Shown here: piece by piece, positions 49,374 through 61,700 of the stretch
Layout: each line of letters starts with the position of its first letter
Numbering within the stretch: position 1 is the stretch's first letter
NCBI RefSeq assembly: GCF_020085105.1
Contig: NC_058055.1
Span: forward strand, 23,231,822 to 23,295,821
Length of the DNA: 64,000 nucleotides
DNA from: Siniperca chuatsi
Lineage: Eukaryota > Chordata > Actinopteri > Centrarchiformes > Sinipercidae
Reading direction: 5' to 3'
Notes under the pieces: generated by a model
Databases searched by the model: none
What the model saw: only the letters and a program-made list of their open reading frames with translations
Told to the model about the DNA's origin: nothing
Position numbers and translations under genes: made by a program

Positions 49374-50331
49374 CAGTGGTGGAGAGTAACTAAGTACATT
49401 TACTCAGCTTAAGTACAGTTTTGAGGTACTTTTACTTATTTATATCCATTTTATGCTACTTAATATTTCTACTCCACTACAATTATTTGACAGCTGTATT
49501 AACTAGTGACTTTTTAGAGTTTTTACATAATAAATATGAAAGATTTATAAAATACAGTGCATTGTTAAAGATGAATGAACTGAAATTAATTATACACACT
49601 TAATTGCATTTGAGAATTATAGGCATTATTTGCTTTGCAAGACAGTTGGCTAGTAGTACCAGCTAAAGTTAGTAGTAGCCATCCCTCAATCCGGTTGTTC
49701 AGCCTTCTGGCTCACTGACTTGTGATAGCATAGCATCCTATTTAACAATGGTAAAGGAGAGCTGTGTGAATCTTATGGCAGTGAGCTGCTTTTACCACCA
49801 CTATCACAGGTTAGAGTCAGCAAAACACTGAATTCCATTTGATATCTCCAGCAGCACGGTTTCATCTATAGTCACGCTGCTTCCTGTGATTGTGTTTGAA
49901 AATACAGCTATCACCATGCCCCCTGTTCTAATTGGTGAGGTAAAAGTCTCCAATAAGATTAGAGAAGAGTGCAAAATGAATACAGATATTTATTGCAGAA
50001 CTTTACTTTTCCTTTTTTTCTACCCCATTAATCATCTCCCGACCCCTCAGATTTATCTTGTGATCCTTTGGAGGGGCCCGAACCCTAGGTTGGGAACCAC
50101 TGGCCTACTCTACCTAATGGAATATAAAGTAGTTAAAACCACCTCAACCAGCTACAACAGTAAAATGCTACTTATCCAGTGATGCATCAGTTTTAACAAA
50201 GTCAGTCAAAGGGCCCATTTTTCTGCACATTGAGTACTTTTACTTTTGATACTTTAAATACATTTAGCTGATGATAAAACTGTTGTATTGGTACTTTTAC
50301 TTTAGGAAATGATGTAAGTACTTCCACCTTA
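49374..50331. mobile_element. Composite AGTGGTGGAA TIR element with internal insertion
   Basis: The left end CAGTGGTGGAGAGTAAC with GTACATTTACTCAG and the right end GTAAGTACTTCCACC are mutual inverted relatives. The inner arms (AGTACAGTTTTGAGGTAC; TGAGTACTTTTACTTTTGATAC) are typical of this fish element, but the middle holds foreign-looking sequence, including a GGTTGGGAACCACTGGCC block near 50090, known to me as another element's end. Probably an element into which another inserted. Confidence 0.5.
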
Positions 50332-50439
50332 GCTTTTTGGCAGAAGAGTCTCCACATACAAGGGAAACTCTTACGTTTTTTACCCTGTAGTAGGAAAAGA
50401 GGGCTGAACGTTTTCGCTGCACACAACATGACTGCCATC

Positions 50440-51400
50440 TGGTGGCAGCATATGTAGACCTATTCAATTCCAATAAAGCTACTAAAACAGTGGTGCATCA
50501 GCTACTTAATAATTAACCTGTGAAATGACTTCCTTCCATAAAGTTGTCTCCTTCATACTTCATACAAAATTCAGTCAAATTTTTTATTTGATTTTTGCTA
50601 TTTGATTAACTCTTCATAATATTGGGGAAATTATAATAAAACAAGCCAAGCTGAATGTTATTTTATTGAAATTACATTATCAAGTAGATTATTTCCATGG
50701 TGTCTGTGACCTACATGAGTTGCTGTTGTGCAAATAAAAAACATGCAAGATAAACTTTGCCCAAGCTGAAGATGGTAATATTATTATGGTAATATATAAT
50801 ATAATATATTGTACTTTGTATTTGTAGTACATCTGTGTGACAGCTGCAGTTACTTTTCTAATCTATTTCTTTATTATTTCTTTACTTGCAGATTAAGATT
50901 TTGCATGTGTGGAACAATGAAATCCTAATAATTGTAAAAAAATATATATATATAAACATTATAAAGTGTAACTAATGTTTTAAGTTTACACTCTAAAGGA
51001 CCAATCAACAGGAAGCCCACATTGGAATGGATATGTACAACAGTGTGGCTGAAAAAAAATGAAAGCAGGACTCATTTGTTTTTCCCTGTGGTGTTGCAAT
51101 TTTTTCATAAATCAAGTAATAACAGTCCCTTCCATCACTACACTTAATTTGGTGTTTATTATTATATGTAGTTATATATCTCTCTCTTTATAGTGTAACA
51201 TTGTTGATGTGATGTAGGCCTACAACTGGCTGGTCATCAAAAAGTTTTAGAAATTTTAAACCACAGCTCTTGGTTTTAGTTGATTTAAAAAAAAATATTA
51301 TTCAGAAAAGCATTAAATTATATATTTGGCCCGTCAATTAATTATTTTCGTGTTTCGTTTTGAAAAGAAGAATGTAGAGTAAAGAAGACGGAAAAAAACA
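50440..51400. other. AT-rich DNA upstream of tbcel
   Basis: No gene or repeat boundary seen. Contains short TA-rich tracts at about 50790-50812 and 50941-50954. Confidence 0.4.
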
Positions 51401-51503
51401 AGCCATTTAAACAACGTCATTTCCGGAAAAGTGGGCGTATCTCAAACTGACAACTAACCGAATAACAACAAAAACAAACAACACAGAGGGGGTTCCGGGG
51501 ACG
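51400..51503 (+). promoter_or_regulatory. tbcel: Probable tbcel promoter and noncoding first exon
   Basis: A palindromic ETS-type site (TTTCCGGAAAAG) at about 51420-51432 is followed closely by a GC-box-like GTGGGCG, then a stretch ending in a strong splice donor GGGGACG|GTGAGTG at 51503/51504. The first tbcel coding exon has an acceptor (CTGCTCAG, ending 55768) ten bases before its ATG, so a noncoding exon upstream is expected. ETS sites near the start are usual in TATA-less housekeeping promoters. Confidence 0.5.
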
Positions 51504-54500
51504 GTGAGTGCAATCAGTCTCAAAATATACCGTATCCGTTACAAAATATAACATGAATAGTTACCTGTGGTGTTAGCTTGGGAGGTCATGACAATGTCTC
51601 GACTCCAGCAGCCTCTGAAATCTCATTACCTTTCCCGATCTAAAGGTAAATGTAGCTACATTGCTGCACAACCTTGTGCTTCAAACATGTCACGATGTTG
51701 ACAGTACTGCCGTAAGTATGTGTGGCTGTGAAATTAATAAACCTACCCTCCGCTGCTGTCAAAATGTCGACTTTCAGTTTGTTATTTTGTCCATTCGTTT
51801 TTGCACGAGCGACATTAGACAACCAGGCCTCGGTGATAAGCAGTACCCCAAGCGTGCCGCGCTCTCTCTGGCTTGAAGAATGTTTCGCCGAACCCTCTTG
51901 AAAAATCTGTTAGTTCAATGTAGCCTTGCTGATTAGCAAGTGTATAGAACAGGTACAGTAATGCTTTTGACCTATTATGAATCATTGTGGGTCGCCATTC
52001 AATCCGGCATTAATACATCCATTAACGCTATTTGTTGCTTTCTGTAAAACTCTTATTTTTTAAAAGCAGTTTGGCATTGTTGCTACTAAACTACACCGCG
52101 GATGGCAGTAGGGAGTCGTTTTATAACTTGGACTTTTATTAGGAAAAATAACTCGCTGCTTGTTGCTTGTGCCGAATCGTAGAAAGGCTGAAGAGGAAAG
52201 TTTTCATCAAACCATTTTCCATGAAAAATACCAATCAAGTGTAACCAATAACTTCAGAAAGGTAACCTTACATGGGCAGGCTTTAAATGGTTGGTTTTCT
52301 CTCTGTAATGGAGAATATCACCTTAGTCTGGCATATGTTCATCAGACCTTTTTGTTGTCAGTGCATTGTGCTGGACTGGACTCCAGCTATTATATTGTGA
52401 GTTGTTTCCTTGGACCTGCCAGGAACCCAGCTGTCACGCTACCTTTTCAGCCTTATAATGCAAGTTTCACTCCCTTTGATGTGGAGTAAAGGCTATCTTC
52501 CTGTGTAGTTTTTCTTCCATTCATATACAATAAAGCTGTTGAAGACATTTTATATTTGCATGCGTGTAAATGAGTTTTCTCTGCTCCCCAAACTCAGTTT
52601 AGCTCTTTTTTTTAGATGCTCTTCTTCTTGATACATCAACGTTCTCAACATTTTCTCTCAGCAGGAGAGGAGGCATGTGATCTGATGTGTTGTTGAAAAC
52701 AGGCTTTCCTTTGGTCTCTGCTACATCAGAGGTATGAATCAGGGGATCTGTGAAACAAGAACCTATCTATGGCAGGAACATCAGACAGAGTCCGGACGCA
52801 ACTCTCGGCCATTTTGCGAACACACCACCTCAGGTGGGCCGAGTTTAAGATGATCAGACCCCATTTGTCTGAAACTGATAGGGCTGATCGGGGTGGAAGA
52901 GCGACGGTGAGTCCTGGGCACCTGGTTGCCGTGTGTGGACACACAAGGTCGAGGTTGTATGTTCTGATATGAATGATGTCATCACAAAATCATACGACTA
53001 GAAAAATCATAATCATCTTTGCAAAGCAGGAAAAATGACTTGGTATGGGCAAGCAGCAAGCATTAATGAGACTGAACCGCTTTAATTGTTTACAGTTCTG
53101 CTGATACTACTACTAACACCTATTAATGATACTGTTGCTACACTACTGCCGCCTTCATTTCTGCTGCTTTTTATGCTATTTATTCCACTGCTGCTGCTGT
53201 TTCTACTGCAGGGCAGCAGTAAGTTTTAGAAATAGTTGCCACTCTGGCAACCAGCCATCAGCTGTTAGTTGCCAAAATTGACAGGATGGTTTTTGTATTT
53301 TAATTATTTATAGTTGGAGGGATAATAGTCCTGTGTTTTGTATGCCCCATACCTTAATGGAATAGTTGAACACATTTTACATTACAGAAATTATAGTTTG
53401 GTTTTCTCTGCTTCTGTGAGTCAAACACACAGTTGGAGCTGCTACTCTCTGTTTGATATTGATTAATCGATCAACAATTGTTTAGTTTATAAAATGTCCA
53501 AAAACACAACTTCCTAGAGCCCAAGGTGATGTCTTTAAATTGCTTCTTTTATCCGTCTAACAGCGCAAAACTCAAAGACAGTCATGGCACAGTGATGTAA
53601 AGTAGAGAAAAGCAGCCAATCCACACTTTGGAAAAGCTAAATTTGAGCATCTTTCCTTAAAATATTGATGGATTACCAAAATGGTTTACAATTAATTTTC
53701 TCTTAAGCAACTAATCAGTCAGTCCACTAATTGTTTCAGCACTTCACAAAATTACTTTCAGTAAGAACAGGTGGTTCAGCTTCACTACGAAGTGCACTGG
53801 TGTCAGCTGTGCACCTGCTCTGGTCAGTGCTACTTTGCTTCTCACGTTTCTGCTTCTGTGTCTCGTAGTGTTATTCTGTGATGTTGATGGGTCATTTTTA
53901 GACCTTTTTATCCAACACATACACAGAAAAACACCAAACACAGAAGACAATTGTTTGCCAACAGGACCAACAAGAACAAGTGAAATGGTTTGAAGTGGTT
54001 CAAATCCGGTTGACCAGTACAGCCATGTCAAGTCCTGTACAGTACATACATACCTAGACACTTGCATATAAACAGAACATAGTCTGTTTTGTCTGCTCAG
54101 TTGTTTTTACTCTGAATCAGTTTTCTATCCATTTATTTATTTAGCTGTTTTTACATTGATTTAAACTGTTTCAACATTGATTTACTATTATTATTACTAC
54201 TATTTTCATCTAATCAGTATTAGTAGCAGTAATAATCATTCTCAAGTGGGGGCACAAGGTCACTAGTTTATATTCCTTGTCTGGGTTTACAAAGTGAATA
54301 TTAGCATATTTCCATATATAATTAGTTTGTGCTGCACATTTAAATGGATTTTCCCCCACCCAAAAAAGTATTTCTATTTTATTATTTATTGTTTGTGAAA
54401 ATGCAAGTAAAATTATAGATTGTTTAGAAAAATGACTTTAAATGACCATGGAAGTGGTTTTTCATGTTTGGGCATTTACACTACAAATGTGTAGGTCCAA

Positions 54501-54546
54501 ACATTTTTCACAAGCGAGTCTGTGTTTACCTAGACCAACAGGGTGC

Positions 54547-54550
<4 letters not shown>

Positions 54551-54597
<47 letters not shown>
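54551..54597. repeat. (GT)n microsatellite
   Basis: 47 bases of uninterrupted GT, preceded by a GGGTGCGTGC lead-in. Confidence 0.95.
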
Positions 54598-54599
<2 letters not shown>

Positions 54600-55248
54600 A
54601 CCCTTTACCCTTATACAAGACTGAAATCTTGGAGAAAACACAAAATATGTAACAAATGAAAGATAGATGCGTCTTTTTACAGCATAAAACTACAACAAAG
54701 CCCCTTCTGTCGTTCTGGAAGTTGCTCCTATGTTCGACCGATTATAAACTAGTGAAATAGATGTATCTGTGACTTAAATATCAAGACCGCCACATTGTTT
54801 AAAACAGTAAATCTTCACACTGCTACAATGGACACATTTAGTTTACTGATGTCATCTTGTATGGTTTCTGATTATCGAAGTTCCTAAAAAGTTCCTGTGG
54901 GCTGCCATTTGGGACTGACAACATGCAAAATTGCTTATTGCAACTTTCTATCTATAAATCTATAGCTCGTCACAGCCCATTGCCCTAAAAACCTTTATTC
55001 TTACTTTGATGTAATTTTAAATACCCTTTCAAGCCATTTCATATTAACTGATAAGCCTAGTGATATTCTATATTTTTCTTACACATCCCCTGAAAAGACC
55101 AAAACCAATAAGGTTTGTCTGCGTTGCCAAAGTTTGTTGTAGCTTATTTCGCTGTGCCATAGAGCTCCATTGTTGTCCAAAAACAATAGAAAACACATCA
55201 GTGGGCCACACCGTTGTTACCGGGTGAGATGTTCCTTCATTAGTATGA

Positions 55249-55272
55249 ACACACACACACACACACACACAC
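55249..55272. repeat. (AC)n microsatellite
   Basis: Twelve uninterrupted AC units. Confidence 0.95.
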
Positions 55273-55778
55273 TGTAGTTGATTTTAAGTTGAATGCACAT
55301 GTCAATCCTGGTGCCTTAAATACTCACTAATGCCTCTAAAAATACTCCCCAACAAATAAAGTAGTTCCAGTTTGAGTAATAATTGCTTAAAAAAGTACCC
55401 ACTTCTTTAATAGACTGAGCCTTAATAATGAAACTATGCATTTGTGAAGACCTACATCTTTACTAATAAACATATTTGGGGGTGAGTCCCACAGACAGGG
55501 TAGGACGTTGAATCGTCTGTTTTGGTCTTTTCATGGGATTTGTTGATAATAACAACAATATAGAGTTCATAATATCACCGGCCTTATCCTTTAAACAGTG
55601 AAACAGAGCAGCGCTGAACTGACTCGGGGCCTGGTGTAACTGTTGGAATGACTCCGCAGTTAGTAAATCACACTGAAGGCTTCAAAGCTTAAAAAAACTA
55701 AAAAGAAAATAACTGACTGTGTTGTTGCACCCTGTGTTTCTTTGTCTCTCCCTTGGATACCTGCTCAGGGCTGGAACC

Positions 55779-58700
55779 ATGGAGTCGTCCTCTGATGAAG
55801 AGGAGGTGCGCACCTTCGTCCAAGTCATGAGTGAGAAATACAACCCAGAGAATTTCCCCTATGGCCAAGGAGTAATGGTTCTGTCCAGCCCGCCAGGATC
55901 CCCCGTCAAAGGTGAGGGATGATGCAGGGAATTGTGTCAGGGTTATGATCACCAGTATACTGATTGTGCTGAGTGAGCACTGACATCACTTGTGATATCA
56001 ACCCTACATCATTACTTTTTCATGTGAAAATCACAGACGATGAAAGTGTAAAGCTCCTGAATGTCTTAAAAGCTCAGTTAAGTTTGCTTAGCTAAGTTTG
56101 TTTCGCAGATCGCCTGTTCTTGCCCAGCATACTGGTTCTGAATTACGGTGGAATCAGTAAAGCCGGTGACAGGTCAGACATCGCAGCTTTCTGTGCCCAT
56201 GTGGTAGAGCTGGACCTGTCCCACAATCAACTTAACGACTGGGTAGAGGTGGGTGTGCTTCAAAGACTTGTTTCTTAGAAATCTGACGGAGTGGAGTTTT
56301 ACTTACAGTAATATTTCTCTTTATCTCATTAATCTCATTTATTTGTTTTGTGCTGGCTATTATTTAAGACACTGTTATGTGTATCAGACGTGTTTGGGCT
56401 TTAATTATATTCGCCACAGTAACTGCGTTTTGCATTTAGCCTACTGCTTAACTTCAGAGCCTATGCACATAGCCGCCGTAAAAGCTGTCCTCTCTTTTAA
56501 AATGTATGTAAAGTAAAGTAAAAATTACTGCTATGGGTTCGAATCCAGCCCGCTGCCCTTTGCTGCATGTCAACCCCCCTCTTTCTCCTGCATTTCCTGT
56601 CTCTCTTCAGCTGCTCCTATCCATTAAAGGCAAAAAGCCCAAAATATAATCTTTTAAAAAAATGTATGTAACAGAGACATTATTAATGTTATTAGCTGCA
56701 CCTGTGCTAATAATACCTGCAGTGAGATCTGCAGGTCTGTGTTAGCTTAATGTTAATATACTGTATCTATGACATTATTTGAGACGTGAGAATGAAAAGC
56801 CTAATCAAACCCTGCTGGAAGCCATGATAATCAAGAAACAGTTTTGTAAGGCACACGGCATTAATGTTCTCACTGTATTTTATGTCATTTTGATCTGCTA
56901 TTGATTAGAAGATTTAAAAAAATCCAATATGCAGTTAAAAAGTTTAGGCAGATCATCAGTTTCGTATCAGGTCATATTGCCAGAGACCCACTAACCCCCA
57001 CCAATGTCTAAGTGATATGTATTATATATACTTAATGTTAATGTATATGTATTATATATACTTAATGTTAATGTTTCTTTTTTGTTTGTTTTTTCTATTA
57101 ATGCTTGTGGGTTGCCAGATCTGCACCATCGTTTCCAACATCCCCCACCTGGACTTCCTCAATCTGAGCATGAACCCTCTGAGCGGCGTAGAGCTGGAGC
57201 CCAGCATGGCAGATGTTTTCTCCAAGATCCGCCACCTTGTCCTCATTAACACGCGCGTCAGCTGGGACACCGTGCACACACTCACACAGCATACACCAGA
57301 GTAAGTGATGAAGCATGTAAATGTTGGCTGTGGTTGCGCTGTCAGTAGAATCACTGTACAGTGAAGTAAGGAAAGACCAGTGTACACAGCAGAGGTTTTT
57401 CCTTGTTTATAAAAAAGCTGTGTCTATTCTACCATAGTGATTGTGTCAAAGATAGTAATACACAGTAGCTGGAAGCAACATGTAAGTAGTCGTAGTACAT
57501 CTTGACAACAATTTGCAAAATACTTTTTGACACTAGGAGCAGGTGAACACCTTTTATGGGTCACAAAAAGGCTGGAAATGTCCACTGAACTGACAAATAA
57601 CTTACAGGATAAGGCTGGTAATATTCATACTTCTTACTGTCAACAAATCCTATGAAAAGACCAAAACCAACATTACTGTCTGAGAAATCGTATTCCTCTG
57701 TGCCATAGAGCTCCACTGTTGTCCAAAAACGATTGAAAACACATTGCGTTTTTGAGACCTTGAAACCTACATACACAGCCCTGCTGCTGCAAATACTCAC
57801 TCCAGCACCAAATGTGTATTAATCCGGAGCTGAAAATAATCCCCAACAAATTCACAGTCTACTCCTATTTAAGTAATGTTTGCTTCAGTGCCCAGCTGTT
57901 GTAGAATATTTACCTTTGAAATCATATATTTTTGACCTGTTTTTAAAGATTTATATTTTCAGCAAGAGCCAGTGGGCGTGAGGCTGAGTGCCATAGACAG
58001 CCTAGGAAAGTCTGAAAGTAAAACATTGTTGGTTTCGGTCTACAGAATAACGGCAGCCTTATTCTTAAAAATAGATTCAAACACAGACCCTTTATGTAGG
58101 GATTCAAGAGCCAAGAAATGAAACATAAGTTCAAAATTAGCTCAACAAAGTTATCAGATGCATTCTTGGCCTGAAAAATGCTTTGCTGTACCTACTTTTA
58201 TAATTCTCAAACTTAACCAATTCACCTCATCATCTAGGCTTGAGGAGCTTTTCCTGTGCCTGAATGGCTACAACACCGTGTCAGAATCCCAGACGTCCTG
58301 TCCGTCACTACGCCTGCTGCAGATTACAGACAACCAGCTGCGGGACTGGGCAGAAGTGAGGAAGTTTGGGATGATGTACCCAAGTCTGAGCACACTGGTG
58401 TTGGCCAATAATACTGTGGACTCTGTGAGTGACACTCAGGAAACACTGCAGTGCCTCTTCCCCAACCTGCGCAGTATCAACCTTAACAACTCAGGTCTGA
58501 GAGGGATAATGAAGACTGTGCACATTTTCACCCATCCATGTCCAATCTTCTGTGCCTGGTGTAAACAAATATTCATTGTGGCCCTAAACCTCTGTGATGT
58601 TGTGTTATTCAGGGCTTAGTAAATGGGAGGACATTGAAAGGCTGAATTTCTTCCCTAAGCTTGAGGAAGTCAAAGCAAAGGGGATTCCTTTATTGCAGTC

Positions 58701-61700
58701 TTACACCGCCCACGAGAGACGTAGCCTCCTCTTAGCACAGTGAGTCTGAACTTCTACACACATACACATCAAATCCTTATTGTACATTTGCATGCATTTT
58801 TACTTATTCACTGTCTAATCTTCATACCTGCCTGTAGGCTGCCATCTGTAATGGTGTTGAATGGGGGTGCAGTGTCTGATGGAGAGAGAGAGGATGCTGA
58901 GAGGTTTTTCATCAGGTGCTACCAGGACTGTCCAGAACAGGAGCTTCCTGAGAGGTACTCAGACACACAGTATGCATGTATTCTGCACTCCCACATATTT
59001 ATCCTATTTTTAATGGAGGGTACCTTTTACTTGTTACTTGTTCACATAAAAAAGGAGCAGAGTGTTGACCAGTACCAATCACCCAGGGTTGGATATCAAG
59101 AACCACTTCTGAAGTGAAACCAGTTGGTTAGTTGCACATGTTTCAACGCATGTGTATAGTGTTAACAATATTAAGGTGTAGCTTCACGATATAAAATCAT
59201 TTAAAACGATATTAAATGATTTCATGTTGGGTAGATTTCCGTCTGACAGGGCGAAGCAGTTCCTGCACCCTGGCGTAAGAATGCAGAGTGTTTTATGTCC
59301 TCAGTCGTAGCAGAATCAGCTAATGCTTGTCCAAATTCATGTACTTAACTCTTTATTTTACCTAGCCTAGAAATACCTTTATATCAATGAGGATAGACTA
59401 AATATTAGAAATACCTGCCAGTATAATGCAGTACAATTCAACAGATCACAAACTACATCCTCCTAAAAATAATACCTCTATAAAATATTTACAACAAAAA
59501 CTGAACATTAGAACCTTCATGAAAGTAGGATTTATTGTAAATTATACATTATTATAAATTATATTTATATATTTTATTTATATTTATATTTTGCATTCAT
59601 TGACCCTGAGACATGGAGGTTTGTGCGTTTTTGCATCTAGCAGGTATTTAATCCCATGATAAATGTGACATTAGTGGACTTTAGTTGTTTTCACTGCAAG
59701 AGAGTAAAAATGATAAACCAATGCCATTGTTGCTGGCAGGATTTTCATCAATACTTTTGATGGAGAGATTTAGAGTTTCAGCATCTCAAATATTCATAAA
59801 TATTGCTGTCAGTCTCTGATAACTCTTATCATTCAAAACCCTGAATATGTGGCACCAAGTGTCGACTCTGTGAACACCTGTAATGTTGTAACAGTAACAA
59901 CAACCCACTCTTTGTCCTCAATACATTTACAGTATGTGATATAATGTTTTGGAAAGCCCTCCTCAGTGGTCAAATAATTGCCCACGCTCTTCACCGACTG
60001 CATTCCACTTAACCTCAGCAGAATGTTGGAGAGGGATTTGTGAAGGAAGGTGTAGTCCCTGACTGGGGGAAACTAACCTTTGGGAGACAATGCCACCAGT
60101 CTCTACCTGCTCAATGAGTCCTTTGTGCTGGCAATTCTCTGATTGGAAAACTGATACACAAGGTAGCAGGTTGATTTTTTTTTTTTTTTTTTTTTTTCTT
60201 CTCTGTCAACCTCAAACCTTAAGTTGAGAGATTGGTTTGTTTTCTGATGTCGCTGGAGCTGGAATAGCACTCCTGGCTATGAATTGTCTTAATAATTATG
60301 TTAATTATAGTATCAATTATATTATTTAAAACCATGTCACAGGTAACATCATGTCCATCATCCTTCACCGCAACCATCCAAAGGCATTTTACAAATCTCC
60401 CAGTTAAACTCCATGTTTCCCTTTCTTTCCTTCCCGTTTGTAAACGTTGTATTCGTGGTCTTGGTTTGGTGCCAGGGTTCTCAGTGTAGGTCCGAGGTTA
60501 GGGATCACTGTGACTGCATGTGGGTGTTGTGGGGGTGTCGGACACGCTCAGTAAGCAGTGAACACACCGCTATCCCCTTTCCTTTCGGATGGGGCTGTGG
60601 CCTTGCTACCCCGAGAGATCAGAGCACTGCAGGGTGGGTCACAGCCTCTCAGGTGAACACATCTGACACGGCCTGGCTTTGAGTAACTATAAACGCAGCT
60701 CAAACCATAAATCATACTGATAGAGACTGATATACCTCAAATACTCTCTTTTTAAAAAAGATGTACAGAGGATTTTGGATAATGTGGGAAGGGGGTTAAG
60801 GGTTGTGGGACAAGGAAACAGAAATATAAAGAAAGAAATGTGTTGGCTGGACAGGAAGGATTAGTTGCAAGGAAAGAGTGAAAGAGAGGACTGGGTTGAA
60901 AAAGAAATCTGAGAGTCAGAGTATCCAGTAGAATAAGTAGAGAGGGACTGAAAGGGATCTGGACCTGAAACAGTGGATATTGAGGGCCAGTCTGGGAGGG
61001 AAGAGGGGAAATCAACATTTTTAAACTTTTTCAGCGGTTCACCTTTCAACTAGAGGACTGGAGAAATTAGATAATGAGGTGGGATGAAACACCAAAAAAG
61101 AAGTCAGCTAAGATCTGGGCTAGATAGTCTGTATTAGCTCCAAAACCTGTTATTCCTGCTGCTACTTTACTCTCCATTATCGAAGAATGCTGGAAAAGAC
61201 AATTGGAATGCTGACTTGTTATCACCTGCAGCATTATTTGGCCCATTATACCATGCTTACTACCTTAAATGAAGCCTTTTAGCTAAATGGCTTCTCTTAG
61301 AATGGCACTTTGTGCACTGTGGAGTTAGAGGAGAATTCCCAGGGTGGACCACAAGCTTTGGCCAGAAACCCCAGGCCAGGGGATTGGCTTTGTGGGGAAG
61401 TTTTGGGGAGGGAAGGGAAATTGCTTTGATTGGCCCAGCTGTTACAGTAGCTTTGAAAGCACAGGCCTTTTCTCCTGGATTTTATTTAATCGTTCCTGGG
61501 TTCTTATCTCGAACACGCATTCCCCTGAGGTGGCTGAGAGCTTTCTCACGGCAAGCAAGAGGCCTCAGTGGTTCTCTGCCTCTTAAACACACAAGGTGCA
61601 TTTCCATTTCCCTGTTTTTATGCTTATGTTTTTATTTGTAATTTGCTCATCAAACAACCTGAGTGGAAACTTAGAAATTCATGGAAAAAAACGTAAAAAT

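Larger units (their letters stand above)
51504..55768 (+). other. Probable tbcel 5' UTR intron
   Basis: 4.3 kb between the probable noncoding exon and the first coding exon. It holds a 109-codon open frame at 52160-52489 with AATAAA at 52529-52534, a GT microsatellite at 54551-54597 and a CA microsatellite at 55249-55272. No other gene. Confidence 0.45.

Noticed and set aside
54442-54624. Open frame with a (VC)n repeat
   Set aside because: Translation of the GT microsatellite.
35712-55768. tecta exons expected between sc5d and tbcel by mammalian synteny
   Set aside because: I looked for zonadhesin, VWF-D or ZP-like exons (Cys-rich with consistent splice phases) on both strands and found none; plekhb1 occupies the interval.
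57052-57387. 111-codon minus-strand frame over tbcel exon 3
   Set aside because: Antisense shadow of a leucine-rich-repeat exon.
58740-59117. 125-codon frame extending tbcel exon 6 on both sides
   Set aside because: Only 58838-58954 is exonic; the frame reads into introns. The donor after GAGAG at 58954 joins in phase to 63405.
61312-61641. 109-codon frame in the last tbcel intron
   Set aside because: No recognisable domain, overlaps an 80-codon frame in another frame, and tbcel phases do not need an extra exon there.
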